DNA from: Cupriavidus pauculus
GTDB lineage: Bacteria; Pseudomonadota; Gammaproteobacteria; Burkholderiales; Burkholderiaceae
DNA length: 64,000 nt
NCBI RefSeq assembly: GCF_003854935.1
Contig: NZ_CP033969.1
Span: 3,100,001 to 3,164,000 of the forward strand
Direction: 5' to 3'
Under the pieces are notes generated by a model. That model was not told where the DNA came from, did no database searches, and saw nothing but the letters and a program-made list of their open reading frames with translations. Shown piece by piece: positions 1 to 10,200 of the stretch; the first letter of the stretch is position 1, and every line of letters begins with the position of its first letter. The position numbers and the translations under genes are program-made.

Positions 1-1211
1 CCATTGCGCTGGGGCTCGACACCGGCATCCTGACGCGGATCTCGACAGTGGCCACGGGCGGCCTGGAACAGCGACTGGTCGACACGTTCGCGGCACGCAA
101 GCCTGACGCGGGCCCCGGCAACCCCGGCAGCGCGATGATGATGCAGGCCGCCGCCACCAATGCGATGGCGCCCAAGCCCGAGGCAGGCGGGTCGATGATG
201 ATGCGCGCGGCCGGCAACGCCGGGGCGTCGACGCTGCCGGTCGAGGGCACGTTCCCGGGCCTCGATGGCGCCGTGGCGTGGCTCAACTCGCCGCCGCTGA
301 CCGCCGAGGGCCTGCGCGGCAAGGTCGTGCTGGTCGATTTCTGGACGTACTCGTGTATCAACTGCCTGCGGTCGTTGCCCTACGTCAAGGCGTGGGCCGA
401 CAAGTACCGCGACCAGGGCCTTGTGGTAATCGGCGTGCACGCGCCCGAGTTCGCGTTCGAGCGCAACCTCGACAACGTGCGCAAGGCGACGAAGGACCTG
501 GGCGTCACCTATCCGGTGGCAGTCGACAACAACTTTGCGATCTGGCGCGCGTTCCGCAACAACTACTGGCCGGCGCACTACTTCATCGATGCGCAGGGGC
601 GCGTGCGCTTCCACCATTTCGGCGAGGGCGAGTACGACAAGTCCGAGGCCGTCATCCGCGCGCTGCTGGCCGAGGCCGGCCACGGCGCGGCGATGGAAAA
701 GACCGCCATGGCCGCACCCGGCGCCATGCAGGGCGTGGAGATGGCGGCCGATGCGGGCGCGGTGCGGTCCCCGGAGACCTACGTCGGCTACGGCCGGGCC
801 GAGAACTTTGCCTCGCCGGGCGGGCTGCGGCAGGACGCCAGCCGCGCCTATACGGCGCCGGCGCAGCCCGCGCTGAACCAGTGGGGCCTGGCGGGCCAGT
901 GGAAGGTGGGCGAGGAGAACGCGACGCTGGTGCAGCCGGACGGCCGCATCGTCTATCGCTTCCACGCCCGCGACCTGCACCTGGTGCTGGGCCCGGGCAG
1001 CGACGGCAAGCCGGTGCGCTTCCGCGTGACGATCGACGGCCAGGCCCCGGGCGACGCGCACGGCACCGACGTGGCCGCCGACGGAACCGGCACCGTCACG
1101 GACCAGCGCCTTTACCAGTTGGTGCGCCAGGGTGGCGACATCCGCGACCGCACCTTCGCAATCGAATTCCTCGACCCCGGCGTGCAGGCCTACGCCTTTA
1201 CGTTCGGCTGA
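1..1211 (+). CDS. DipZ-like thioredoxin/cytochrome c biogenesis protein, 3' part
   Basis: The gene is cut by the window start; the frame is already open at base 3, so the GTG at 48 is not the real start. The first visible residues resemble the end of a DsbD/CcdA-type membrane domain. A thioredoxin-fold domain follows with the active-site motif WTYSCINC (about bases 342-366), a form of the CxxC redox site typical of DipZ proteins. The last ~110 residues form an extra beta-rich domain, also usual in DipZ. The likely role is passing electrons across the membrane to reduce periplasmic disulfides. An exported MsrA follows 44 bp downstream, which suggests a periplasmic methionine/disulfide repair unit; that link is inference. 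Confidence 0.8.
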   Translation, partial: IALGLDTGILTRISTVATGGLEQRLVDTFAARKPDAGPGNPGSAMMMQAAATNAMAPKPEAGGSMMMRAAGNAGASTLPVEGTFPGLDGAVAWLNSPPLTAEGLRGKVVLVDFWTYSCINCLRSLPYVKAWADKYRDQGLVVIGVHAPEFAFERNLDNVRKATKDLGVTYPVAVDNNFAIWRAFRNNYWPAHYFIDAQGRVRFHHFGEGEYDKSEAVIRALLAEAGHGAAMEKTAMAAPGAMQGVEMAADAGAVRSPETYVGYGRAENFASPGGLRQDASRAYTAPAQPALNQWGLAGQWKVGEENATLVQPDGRIVYRFHARDLHLVLGPGSDGKPVRFRVTIDGQAPGDAHGTDVAADGTGTVTDQRLYQLVRQGGDIRDRTFAIEFLDPGVQAYAFTFG

Positions 1212-1255
1212 GGCCCGCGCCCCACCTTGACGCCGACTACATTAGGAAAACAACC

Positions 1256-2008
1256 ATGAAAGCGACCCCGAACACCTTGACCCTGCTGCAACGCTGGACC
1301 CGCCCCACCACGCTCAAGATGATGGGCCTGGCCATGCTGGCGGCCGTGGCCACCACCTGGCGCGTGCCCGCCCTGTCCGCTGAGGACGCCGTGCGCATTC
1401 CCGCGCCAACCGTCGACGAGAAGGCCGACGCGAGCCATAGCGCCACGGCCATCTTTGCCGGCGGCTGTTTCTGGGGGGTGCAGGGGGTGTTCCAGCATGT
1501 ACGCGGCGTAACACTCGTCACATCCGGTTACGCCGGCGGCGCGGCCAATACCGCGCAGTACGAAAAGGTGGGCACGGGCCGCACGGGGCACGCGGAGTCC
1601 GTCGAGGTGCGCTATGACCCCACGCAGATCAGCTACGGCAAGCTGCTGCAGATTTTCTTCTCGGTGGCGCACAATCCGACCCAGCTCAACTACCAGGGCC
1701 CGGACCACGGCACGCAGTATCGTTCGGCAATCTTTCCGCTGACGGCCGAGCAGAAGCGCATCGCCGACGCCTACATCGCCCAGCTTGGCGCGGCCAAGGC
1801 GTATACGTCGCCAATCGTCACGCGCGTGGAGCCCGGCAAGCCGTTCTATGCGGCCGAAAGCTATCACCAGGACTATCTGACGCGGAACCCCAACGACATG
1901 TACATCGTCTTCAACGACCTGCCGAAGATCGGCAACCTGAAGAAGATGTTCCCGGACGTCTATCGGAACGATCCGGTGCTGGTATCGGGCGCCAAGACGG
2001 CCAGGTGA
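1256..2008 (+). CDS. msrA: Peptide methionine (S)-sulfoxide reductase with export signal
   Basis: The product has 250 residues. Positions ~20-42 form a hydrophobic stretch ending in a signal-peptidase-like PALSA, so the enzyme is probably periplasmic. The MsrA signature GGCFWG holds the catalytic Cys at about residue 71. YAGG, HAESVEV and the GTQYRSAIF and YHQDYL segments are also present, as expected for the MsrA fold. It reduces methionine-S-sulfoxide using a thioredoxin-like donor, and the upstream DipZ-like protein is a plausible donor. ATG 1256 starts exactly at the signal peptide. The gene ends at an intrinsic terminator (2133-2166). Confidence 0.93.
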   Translation: MKATPNTLTLLQRWTRPTTLKMMGLAMLAAVATTWRVPALSAEDAVRIPAPTVDEKADASHSATAIFAGGCFWGVQGVFQHVRGVTLVTSGYAGGAANTAQYEKVGTGRTGHAESVEVRYDPTQISYGKLLQIFFSVAHNPTQLNYQGPDHGTQYRSAIFPLTAEQKRIADAYIAQLGAAKAYTSPIVTRVEPGKPFYAAESYHQDYLTRNPNDMYIVFNDLPKIGNLKKMFPDVYRNDPVLVSGAKTAR

Positions 2009-2020
2009 GGCGCGGGCCGT

Positions 2021-2119
2021 TCACTCCAGCAGCCGGACGGCCGCCGTCACTACCCATCCCGCGGCCACGCAGGCCCCAATCCAGCCAAATCCGATCAGCA
2101 GTACGTCTCGCCAGGTCAT
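2021..2119 (-). CDS. Possible 32-residue single-span membrane peptide
   Basis: A short frame runs from ATG 2119 to TGA 2021 and encodes 32 residues: MTWRDVLLIG, a hydrophobic span rich in G/A/V/W, then VRLLE. It looks like one transmembrane helix with a short charged tail. I see no convincing ribosome site, and a hairpin with a T-run lies just upstream on the same strand, so read-through from tssJ is unlikely. It is convergent with msrA. It may be a real small membrane protein or chance coding in GC-rich DNA. Confidence 0.25.
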   Translation of the reverse strand: MTWRDVLLIGFGWIGACVAAGWVVTAAVRLLE

Positions 2120-2132
2120 CGGTAAAAAATGC

Positions 2133-2166
2133 AGCCGCACGATGCAACACCGTCGTGCGGCTTTTC
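2133..2166. terminator. Bidirectional intrinsic terminator between msrA and tssJ
   Basis: A perfect 10-bp stem (AGCCGCACGA 2133-2142 with TCGTGCGGCT 2153-2162) with a 10-base loop is followed by TTTTCT on the + strand. On the - strand it is followed by GCATTTTTT (2132-2124). It can end both msrA and the leftward T6SS operon. Confidence 0.8.
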
Positions 2167-2251
2167 TGTTGGAAGCAATGGGGTCAAGGCTAGACGATCT
2201 ATGACGCAGAACAATGTCGGAGATGTAAGGAAAGGTTGCCGTGCGCGGGCT

Positions 2252-2821
2252 TCAACCGGCCGCCGGCGGGCCGCCCCGTTGTGGTGCCGGCGACGTGACA
2301 CGCGCAGGCTTGGTGCCGATCACCTCCAGCACGTTGTCGCTCACCACGATCTTCACCGGGTCGGTGTCCTTCCACTGCTTGCGGGGCAGCACGACCTTCC
2401 AGACGGCCGGGGCGTCCGCGCGCCGGAAGAAGGCGACGACGCCCACGTAGTCGGCATCCTCGTCCATCGGCTCGCTGATGCTTGCCGCCGTGTCCGGCCG
2501 CAGCACGACATCCTTCGTCGCCAGCAGGTCGGCCTGCAGGCGGTCGAGATCGTCGTTCTGGAAATCGGCATAGTCCATCTGCTCGAACGCCTGCGGCGAC
2601 TTCAACTGGTACAGCCGCACCACGGTCGACAGCGACTTGCCCTGCCCGTCCGTGTTCAGCGCAGACCGGCTGACCAGGTCGACATTCATGGCCTTGACCT
2701 GCGTCGTGAACGCCCATTTGGCGGCATCGACCGTGCTGTCCTTGACGGCCTGCCCTACCCCGCAGCCGGCCAGCAGGGCCGCGCCCACGGCGGCGGCCAC
2801 GTACCTGATTGTCATCGTCAT
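2252..2821 (-). CDS. tssJ: T6SS outer-membrane lipoprotein TssJ
   Basis: The 189-residue product has an N-terminal hydrophobic signal and the lipobox LLAGC, with the lipidated Cys at about residue 20. The rest is a beta-sandwich of the TssJ (VasD/SciN) type with the usual pattern 'VRLYQLKSPQAFEQMDYADF'. TssJ anchors TssM to the outer membrane in the T6SS membrane complex. The ATG at 2821 overlaps the tssG stop (ATGA), which argues for translational coupling; a second in-frame ATG lies 6 bp downstream. It is the last gene of the leftward T6SS operon and is followed by a terminator. Confidence 0.92.
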   Translation of the reverse strand: MTMTIRYVAAAVGAALLAGCGVGQAVKDSTVDAAKWAFTTQVKAMNVDLVSRSALNTDGQGKSLSTVVRLYQLKSPQAFEQMDYADFQNDDLDRLQADLLATKDVVLRPDTAASISEPMDEDADYVGVVAFFRRADAPAVWKVVLPRKQWKDTDPVKIVVSDNVLEVIGTKPARVTSPAPQRGGPPAAG

Positions 2822-3885
2822 CTTGTGGTTCCTATCGGTTCATGCGGATGGCTGGCCGGCGGCATGCTGCCCCGCCATGTGCCCAGCCTTACGCGGGTCA
2901 GTCGCCCGGGCGGGCCGTCGGCATCAGGCGTCGGTGCCGGCAGTTGCGACGTGTAGCCAAGGCGGACGTCCGGCGCGTTGAGCTTCGGCGCCGGCATCAG
3001 CGGCCGGCGCACGTGCATTTCGAGCTGGGCATCGGCTTCGTGGCCCAGGTAGAAGCGCAGCAGCGCCATGACCGCGCGGTGCATCGGCCGGCCGGGCACG
3101 AGGTCCAGCACCGTCTCGCGCGCCGACGGCGTGATCACCACCCGCACGGTATTGGCCCGGTCGCGGAAGCCGCGCCCCAGCACACAGTTCTCGCCCAGCG
3201 GCATCGGCTCCGGCGTGTCGATGCGGATCCAGACCGGATGGAATTCCTCCACCCGGATCGCCGCGTCCGGCACCGCGTGCTGCAGCACGCCGGCCAGCCC
3301 CTCCGCCGTGCGCGTGCGCTGGCTGGCCAGCCCGAGCATCGACAGCAGCGTCTGCGTGGGCACGTCGCGCCCGCCCGGCCGGGGCGCCAGGCCCAGGCCC
3401 AGGAAACTGAGCAGGTAGCGCGACACCTCGTCGCCGCCGTCCTTGCGAAAGCCCACCGGATAGCGATACTTGCGCCCCGCGCGATAGAACTGCGTGACGA
3501 TGCGGTGGTGGAACAGGTCCAGGAACGCCGCCAGCGGCTCGGCGCCATCGCGGCGCTGCGCGACCTCGTCGACGAAATACGATGGCATGCGCGCGTCCAC
3601 GCCATGCAGGCCCAGGAACGTGGTGCGGACCGTCGGCGGCCGGGCGGGCGCGTCGGCGTCGATCTCCACCGTGTCGATCTCGCGCCCCGGGAACCCGAGC
3701 CGCCCGCTCGCGCGGAACCGCACCGGCTCGTGGGCCGGCGAATCGGTGGTGCCCAGCGGGGCGCGCGCCGGGTCGGCCAGTTCCAGCAGTTCGCACAGCC
3801 GGAAGAAATGCATGCGGGGCGCGTGGGCCAGCAGCGCGCCCAGCAACGGCGCGGCGTCGTCTGTGCGCAGATCGGCTTCGCTCAA
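2818..3885 (-). CDS. tssG: T6SS baseplate protein TssG
   Basis: The product has about 355 residues and matches TssG (ImpH/VasB). An N-terminal segment HFFRLCELLE is followed by conserved LGLHGVDARMPSYF and FLDLFHHRIVTQFYRAGRKY stretches. It forms the TssF2G baseplate wedge with TssF. The most likely start is TTG 3885, because it overlaps the tssF stop (TTGA). No ATG lies near the conserved N-terminus, so this start is inferred. The frame stays open far upstream through tssF and into tssA only because of GC-rich composition and the tssA frameshift. Confidence 0.9.
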   Translation of the reverse strand: MSEADLRTDDAAPLLGALLAHAPRMHFFRLCELLELADPARAPLGTTDSPAHEPVRFRASGRLGFPGREIDTVEIDADAPARPPTVRTTFLGLHGVDARMPSYFVDEVAQRRDGAEPLAAFLDLFHHRIVTQFYRAGRKYRYPVGFRKDGGDEVSRYLLSFLGLGLAPRPGGRDVPTQTLLSMLGLASQRTRTAEGLAGVLQHAVPDAAIRVEEFHPVWIRIDTPEPMPLGENCVLGRGFRDRANTVRVVITPSARETVLDLVPGRPMHRAVMALLRFYLGHEADAQLEMHVRRPLMPAPKLNAPDVRLGYTSQLPAPTPDADGPPGRLTRVRLGTWRGSMPPASHPHEPIGTTR

Positions 3886-5702
3886 AACGGTGCCCCCTCG
3901 CCCTTGCTGTCGGGCCATTGCTGCCGCTTGCCGCTGGGCTGCGACACGATGACCAGCCGCGTGTACAGGTTCACGGTGGCATACAGCGACAGGAAGCGGT
4001 TCAGCAGTTCGCCGAACAGGCCGATGTCGCCCTCTCCCGCAAACCGCGTGCTGTCCAGCGTCACCTCGATCTCCACGCCACGCAGCAGGCCGCCGCGCAC
4101 CAGCTTCTGCAACGGCCGGTGGCGCACGTGCCGGATGCCGTCGATCCGGCGACGGTTCAGCTCGCCGTCGGTCCAGTCGTAGAGCGCCAGGCTGCCGCGC
4201 AGCACCTCGGCGTCGAGCAGCGACAGGTAGTTGGGCGCCAGATGCGACAGCACGCGCCAATGGAAGCGGTCCCGCGTCGGCGGGTAGACGGGCAGCGTGG
4301 GCGCGGTCAGGTTGCGCACCGCCGCGATATGGGTAAAGCCGCCGCGCATCCGCGTGATGCCGGCCTCGCGCAGCCCCTTGCGCGGCAGCATGCCGTTGGT
4401 GCCGGTCACCGACAGCGACAGCGTCTCGCGGGGCAGCGCGTCCTTGTGCTCCCAGGCATGGCCGCCCAGCACCAGCCACGTGTCGAAGCGGCCCGACGGC
4501 CCGCGCCGCATCCGCGTGTGGAAGTAGCGCTCGGGCATCTCGTGGCGCAGCATGCCGCCCCGGTGCCGGAACGCCGCGAACGGCGCGTACTCGAAGCGCG
4601 CGCCTGTCTCGGCCTCGAAGCCGCGCACGGTATCCACCGAGTACGGCTCCACGTGCTTGCCGTGGTGCTCCATGGCCCGCACGCGGTACTCGGTGTCGAA
4701 CTGGTTGACCGTGATCGGGTCGGCTTCCAGGTCGAACAGGTTGATGATCGGCGTGCAGTAGAGCCGGATATTGTCGGCCGTGAACCGCATGTCGTCCGGA
4801 AACGGCTTCGCCAGCACGATCTCGATGTCGACGAAGGCGCTGTCGTCGGGCACGGCGTCCAGGTCGAGGCCGACGAGGTCGATGAACATGAACTTCTCGG
4901 GGAACGTGAAGTATTCGAGCAGCAACTGGTAGCCGCCGAACGCGTTGTCGGCCTTGGGCCAGAGCCGCTCGGCGGGGCCAAAGCCCACCGGCTCCAGCCG
5001 CAGCCCCGGCATCGGCTGGGGCGCGCCCGGCCGGTCGGACGGATGCCCCGGCATGCGCACCTGCACGGCCAGCGGCGGCGCGGTCAGCGCGGCATGAAGC
5101 GCCAGCGCCACGGGCCGGTCGGCATGCAGGTACATCCGCAGGCGCGGCACGTCGCGCTGCTCCCGCCGCGACTGGACCTGCAGGGCCAGCCGCAGGCGGA
5201 TCACCGAGCGGCCATCCTCGCGCGCATAGGTGCCGGCCTCGGCCATGCGCAGCGGGTAGAGATCGACGGGCTGGGTCGTGCGGTACGTGCACGACACGGT
5301 GTCGGCCGGGCCGCCGTGGGCGTCCAGCGGCACGGGATCGGACACGACTTCCAGCCCGGCCGGCAGCGTCTCGTGCCGCTGCAGCGTGCCGGCCGCCGGG
5401 ATCATCTCCAGGATCGACAGCGACGGGATCATGCGCAGGTAGTGCGGCCACAGCATGCTGACCAGCCCCTCGGTCAGCTCCGGCAGTTCGTCGTCCAGCT
5501 TGTGCCGCAGCCGGCCCATCAGGAACGCGAAGCCCTCGAACAATCGCTCCACGTGGGGATCGCGCTCGCCGATCCGGTCGATGTTGAGCATGCGCGCGCG
5601 GTCCGGGAAGGCCTGGGCAAACTCCTTGCCCGCCTCGCGCAGGTAGCGCATTTCGGCTTCGTAGTAGCGAAGGATGTCGTTGTCTTGGGTGAATTGGCTC
5701 AT
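3882..5702 (-). CDS. tssF: T6SS baseplate protein TssF
   Basis: The 606-residue product is full length for TssF (ImpG/VasA). It begins with the typical MSQFTQDNDILRYYEAEM, followed by LREAGKEFAQAFPDRARML and the segment DPHVERLFEGFAFL. TssF and TssG form the wedge that links the VgrG spike to the sheath. It lies 21 bp after the expected end of tssA and overlaps tssG by four bases, so it sits in the middle of the leftward T6SS operon. Long open frames on the other strand are GC-driven shadows. Confidence 0.96.
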   Translation of the reverse strand: MSQFTQDNDILRYYEAEMRYLREAGKEFAQAFPDRARMLNIDRIGERDPHVERLFEGFAFLMGRLRHKLDDELPELTEGLVSMLWPHYLRMIPSLSILEMIPAAGTLQRHETLPAGLEVVSDPVPLDAHGGPADTVSCTYRTTQPVDLYPLRMAEAGTYAREDGRSVIRLRLALQVQSRREQRDVPRLRMYLHADRPVALALHAALTAPPLAVQVRMPGHPSDRPGAPQPMPGLRLEPVGFGPAERLWPKADNAFGGYQLLLEYFTFPEKFMFIDLVGLDLDAVPDDSAFVDIEIVLAKPFPDDMRFTADNIRLYCTPIINLFDLEADPITVNQFDTEYRVRAMEHHGKHVEPYSVDTVRGFEAETGARFEYAPFAAFRHRGGMLRHEMPERYFHTRMRRGPSGRFDTWLVLGGHAWEHKDALPRETLSLSVTGTNGMLPRKGLREAGITRMRGGFTHIAAVRNLTAPTLPVYPPTRDRFHWRVLSHLAPNYLSLLDAEVLRGSLALYDWTDGELNRRRIDGIRHVRHRPLQKLVRGGLLRGVEIEVTLDSTRFAGEGDIGLFGELLNRFLSLYATVNLYTRLVIVSQPSGKRQQWPDSKGEGAPF

Positions 5703-5723
5703 GGCAGATGGGCGGTGCGGCGG

Positions 5724-7293
5724 TCAGGCGAGCGCCACGGCGCGGGCCGGGTCGATCGCGGTCAGTTCCCCGCGTGTCGATCCGCTGCGCCAGCGCGGGC
5801 TTGTCGGCGTCCTTGCGGGTCATGCGGGACTTCAGCAGGCGAAGCAGTTGCTGCTTGACTTCGAAGGCCAGCGCCGGCTCCCACGCAGCCAGCCGGAACT
5901 GGCCGCCGCGCTGGTCCAGCGCGGTCAGCAGGTGCAGCGCGGTATCGGCCCGTTCGGCGCGCTCGGCCACGCGGGCCATCACGAGTTGCCGCATGAAGCG
6001 GTCACGCTCGCCATCGCGGGCGGGCAGGTCCTGCAACCACGCCAGTGCGGCATCGAGGCTCTGCTGGGCGGCCAGGTCCGCCGCCTGCGCCTCGGTTTCG
6101 GCCCAGTCCATGCTGGCCGAATCGAGCGCGACCGGCGCCACCGGATCGCCCCGCTCGATGTCGCGCACCGTGGCATGGCGGGCGATCCATTCGAGCGTGG
6201 TGTCGTCGGCGAACGGCGTGCCATCGGCAAACAGCAACTGTTCGACGCCCGGCAGGCGCGCCAGCATCAGCGCGCAGTCGGTGGCCAGCAGGTCGCGGCT
6301 GCGGGCGCTGGCGCCGGCCGACGCATCCTGCGCGGTGAAGGCGTAGTACTGGAGGTCGAGCCAGAAATGGTTGGCGCCCTCCGCGAACGCCTGCTCCACG
6401 CGGTCGAGCAGTTCCGGCCATTGCTTCTGCAGGACCAGGCGCTTCATGTGCGCGCGCAGCTCGGCGCGCGGTCCGATCAGGCGGGTCTTGCCGCCCGCCT
6501 CGTGCGGCGGCGGCTCGGTCAGCGTGTCCCATCGAACGCAGCGCATCAGCCGACAGGCGGCGAGGTAGCCGTCGGGCTGCTCGCGCAGAAAGCCGGCCAT
6601 CTGGCGCGCGCGGTCGAGCAGGTCGCGCGTGGACGCCACGTCGCCCGCCGCCAGCGGCGGCGCCACGGCGGTGGTGCGTGCTGGTTCGCTCGGCCGGTCG
6701 GCATCGCTCGCGGCCGGCGATTCCACCCTGCCCTCGAAGCGCCGGAACAGCGGCTCCAGCGCGGGGCGGCCGGCCTCGGGCCATTGCGCGGTGTGTTCCT
6801 GAATCAGTGCCAGCGCCGACAGCGTGCGCTCCAGGCGGGCATCGACCAGGCCCGGCACGCGGTCGAGCCGGTCGGTGAACGTCGTCCCGGCCAGCCATTC
6901 CAGCGCCGCCCGCCGGCTCTCGGCGCGCGCGGGCAGCAACTGGTCGCCAAAGCGATCGATCAGCGCCGACAGCAGCTCGAACGCCGCGGCCACGCCTTCG
7001 GCCCCATCGCGACGCATCCGGCCATATGCGTAGTACACCGCCAGTCGCACGTCCTTGGCCGCCGACTTGAGCAGCCGCTCGGCCAGTTCGACGATGAGGT
7101 TGTCATCGATATCGGACAGCTTGGCCACTTCCTCCTTGATGGCGAGGAAGTCGTCGTCGTACCCGGGGTCGTCGCCCACCGGGCAATCGGGCCGGATCGG
7201 CTGCAGCCAGGGTTCCAGGCTCGCCTGCGTGGCACGGGCGAGGTCGGACGGCGCGCGGGTGCCGAACAGGGCGTCCAGAAGATGTTTGAACAT
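5724..7293 (-). CDS. tssA: T6SS protein TssA, frameshifted near the C-terminus
   Basis: It begins MFKHLLDALFG and carries the N-terminal ImpA-type domain (WLQPIRPDCPVGDDPGYDDDF) of TssA, the cap protein that nucleates sheath-tube assembly. The ATG at 7293 lies 5 bp after the tssM stop. The frame is intact to about residue 507. One extra G in a GGGG run (C-run at 5768-5771 on the + strand) then throws it off. Removing one base restores RELTAIDPARAVALA and a TGA at 5724-5726, giving 522 residues and the expected 21-bp gap to tssF. As written, the frame runs on for more than 900 codons through tssF and tssG. It may be a sequencing slip or a real slippage mutation. Confidence 0.85.
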
Positions 7294-7298
7294 GGCGG

Positions 7299-10200
7299 CT
7301 ACATCGAGATGGGATAGAAGGCCCGGGCCGGGCTGGTCGGCGCCGCCCGATCCACAAAGATCCGCTCCGGCAGACGCAAATCGCGCAGTTCCAGCGCTTC
7401 CAGCGGGCCCCGGCCGACGGCCGTGCGCATCTGGTAGTGGATCGGATGGACAAGCGTGGCCGGTGCGGCGACGCGCTCGGCGCGCGGGAGCAGGCTGGCG
7501 GCGCTGTCGGGGGGCTCCGCGGTTTCGGGCTTGGGCTTTGCCATGCCCGGGCTGGAGTCGCCGGTGTCGGGTCGCGCATGGAAGGTCAGCTGCACCGTGG
7601 CGCTGTCGATCGGCGTCACCCGTGCGTGTTCCAGCATCCGCACCCACGCCCAGACGCCCTCGATCTCCAGCGTCTTGTTCGTGCCAGCACGCTCGGTCTG
7701 CCATTGCAGCAGCGTGCGCGGCTCCTGCAGGTTGGCCACCGGCCACGACATCGCCTGCCACGTCTCGCGCTGGTTGTAGTAATGCAGCGTCTGGCGATCC
7801 AGGGTCAGCCGGGTGTCGGTCAGGCCCGGCGTCGGGATCGGGCGCAGTTCGAACTGGTACCTCGGTTCGCCCTGTACCAGCAGATGGGCGCCGATGCGCT
7901 GCAGCGTATTGATCGACTTCAGGAACGCCGGGTCGAACGTCAGCCCCGTGCCGCTGCCCACCGGCACCCACTGGTCACCCTGCAACGCCAGCACGCCGGC
8001 CAGTTCGGCCAGCAGGAACGTGTTGATCAGGCCACTTTGCGGCCGGATGTAGCGGGCCAGCTCGGGCAGCGAGGCGTCGTTGGCGGTCGCCGCGAACGGA
8101 TAGCGGCCGGCAAACGCGCGTTGCCACGGCAGCGCGATCGATCGGCGCCACGCCTCGTTCAGGCTGGCCTGCGCGGGCTGCAGCACTGACTGCTCGGCCT
8201 GCACGACCGGGCGCACGAACAGCGCCTCACCCATGCCGGCCCATTCAGCGCCGAGACTGGCCGCCATGAGCCGCGCGTACGCCTGCGTGTCGGCCAGATC
8301 GGACCCCTTGCCCTGGAACAGCGACTGCGCCATCTGGCGCGCCAAGGCGTTGGCGTCGGCGCTCTGGGTCATCTGCTGCAGGCGCAGTCGCACGGCCGTG
8401 ACGCGATCCAGATAGCGCTGCAGGCTCAGTTCGCTGCCGCCGGTGTTGCCGGTAGACGGCTGCCCGGCCAGCCGCAGCACCGGCCCGAAGGCCGCGCCGA
8501 GCGGGCCGGCGGGGTCAGGGCGGACGGCTTCCGGCGCCTCGTCCTTGCGGCCCAGGATGCCCTGGGCCTTGGCGACCAGCGTGTCCGATAGCGAATCCTT
8601 GCGCGCCCCGGCGCCGCCCTGGTACGCGAGCGACTTCATCAGCGCGATCACCGGCGACTGGCGCGCGTCGGCCAGCAGCTTGAGCTGGTCGACCACGCCC
8701 GGCAGCGTGGTGGCCGGCTCCCACTGCAACCCGTTCATGAACTGCTGCCAATGCTCGGCATAGTCGGCGAAGTAGCGCTGCGCGAGGGCGTCGCGCAAGG
8801 CATCGGCCGAAGTGTCAGATCGGGCCGGTTGCGTCGACGATGGCGCGGCCTCCGCCTGACCGTCGGTCAGCACCCAGTCATGGGCGACGTCCTGGCTGCG
8901 GGTGGCTTTCTCGATCGCCGCCTCGACGTAGCCCTCGTAGCCCTGCCGCGTGAACACACCCGGCACGGCGCCGGTGGCGCGCACGAGGCCCCGGGTATCG
9001 GTGCCCGCGGCGAGCGCGGCCAGGGTCAGGTTGGGATACTTGCGCCCGGCGCCTTCGAGAATCGTCTGATAGATCGTATCCACCGCGTTGCGCTCACCGA
9101 TTACCGCCAGCAACGTTTGGCGCGCCCCGGCCACCAGTTCCGCGCGCGGCGTGACCCGCCAGTCGGGATGGGCCCGCAGATGATCGGCATAGAACCGGGC
9201 CAAGCGCTCGGCCAGATCCTGCTTCCGGCCCGGCGTGATCCGGGCTTCGGTGGACCAGTGCCGGGCAAGCTGCTGGGCGAGGAAGTCGGGCTCGACCCGC
9301 TCGGGATGGGCCAGCATCAGGTAGGCCTTCAGGGTATCCCGGCCATCGAGCGCCCAGCGGCTGGTTTCATCGGTCAGGCCCCGGACCTGCAACTGCGACA
9401 GATCGACCAGCGTCGCCTCCATGTCCTGCACCACGGGCGTGACCAGCACGGCATGGCTGGCGGCCGCGTAGGGTTTCCAGAGCGCGGTCAGCGCCTCGGC
9501 GTCGCGGTTCATGCCGAAACGGGTGAACAGAGGGGCCGAGTGCTGCAGGCGGTGTTCGTAGCGCTGGATGTGTTGCTGGAGAGTGTCGAGGGCCTGGAGG
9601 CGGGTTTCGGGGTTGGCTTTCGCGGTGTGGAGGGCTTGCACCGCCTGGCGGGCGGTGCGGAGGTCGTGGTGGTTCTGGACGGCGGCGAGGAGCATGGCGG
9701 TGGTCCAGACGGTGGCGCACGTCGAAATGACAATGCCGAGCACCACATAGGGATGCCGCAGAGTGAGGACTCCGCGCGCGCGTTTCGCACTTTCGCCCAC
9801 ATACCGCCAGATCGGCCGGTCAGCGCCCGTGCTCGCGTCTGCCGCCCCGGCGGGAGCAAACAGCACCGCCTCCACCGAGCGGCGTGGCACAGCAAGGGTT
9901 CGCCCCAGCCAGTCTGTGAGCGGCTGGCTGCGAACATCCAGTTGCTTTGAGAGTCGTCCGAGGTACTGCGCAAAGACGTCCTGCGGCAAGCAGGAAACAC
10001 TCCGAATCGCGGCTTCATCCCGCAACTTCAAGAGCTGCATCCGGATAGATTCCGCATCCGCTCTCGGCTGCAGCTCGCACGCGATGACAGGCGTATTGCC
10101 AGCGTCCTGTTGCATCCCGCGCGCGACGTCTAGCACATAGACGGGGGCCGCCCATCGCAGGGAATCGCAAATATGCGAGAGCTGAACCCCGTGATTCTCA

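Noticed and set aside
3582-5858. Long + strand open frame (758 codons) opposite tssF/tssG
   Set aside because: It is antisense to well-conserved genes, Arg/Ala/Gly-rich, with no family motif; typical of GC-rich shadow frames.
2818-7971. A 1717-codon open frame across tssA, tssF and tssG as one giant fusion protein
   Set aside because: It arises from the tssA frameshift plus stop-poor GC-rich DNA. The middle is out of frame with tssF, which is intact in its own frame with normal start and stop.
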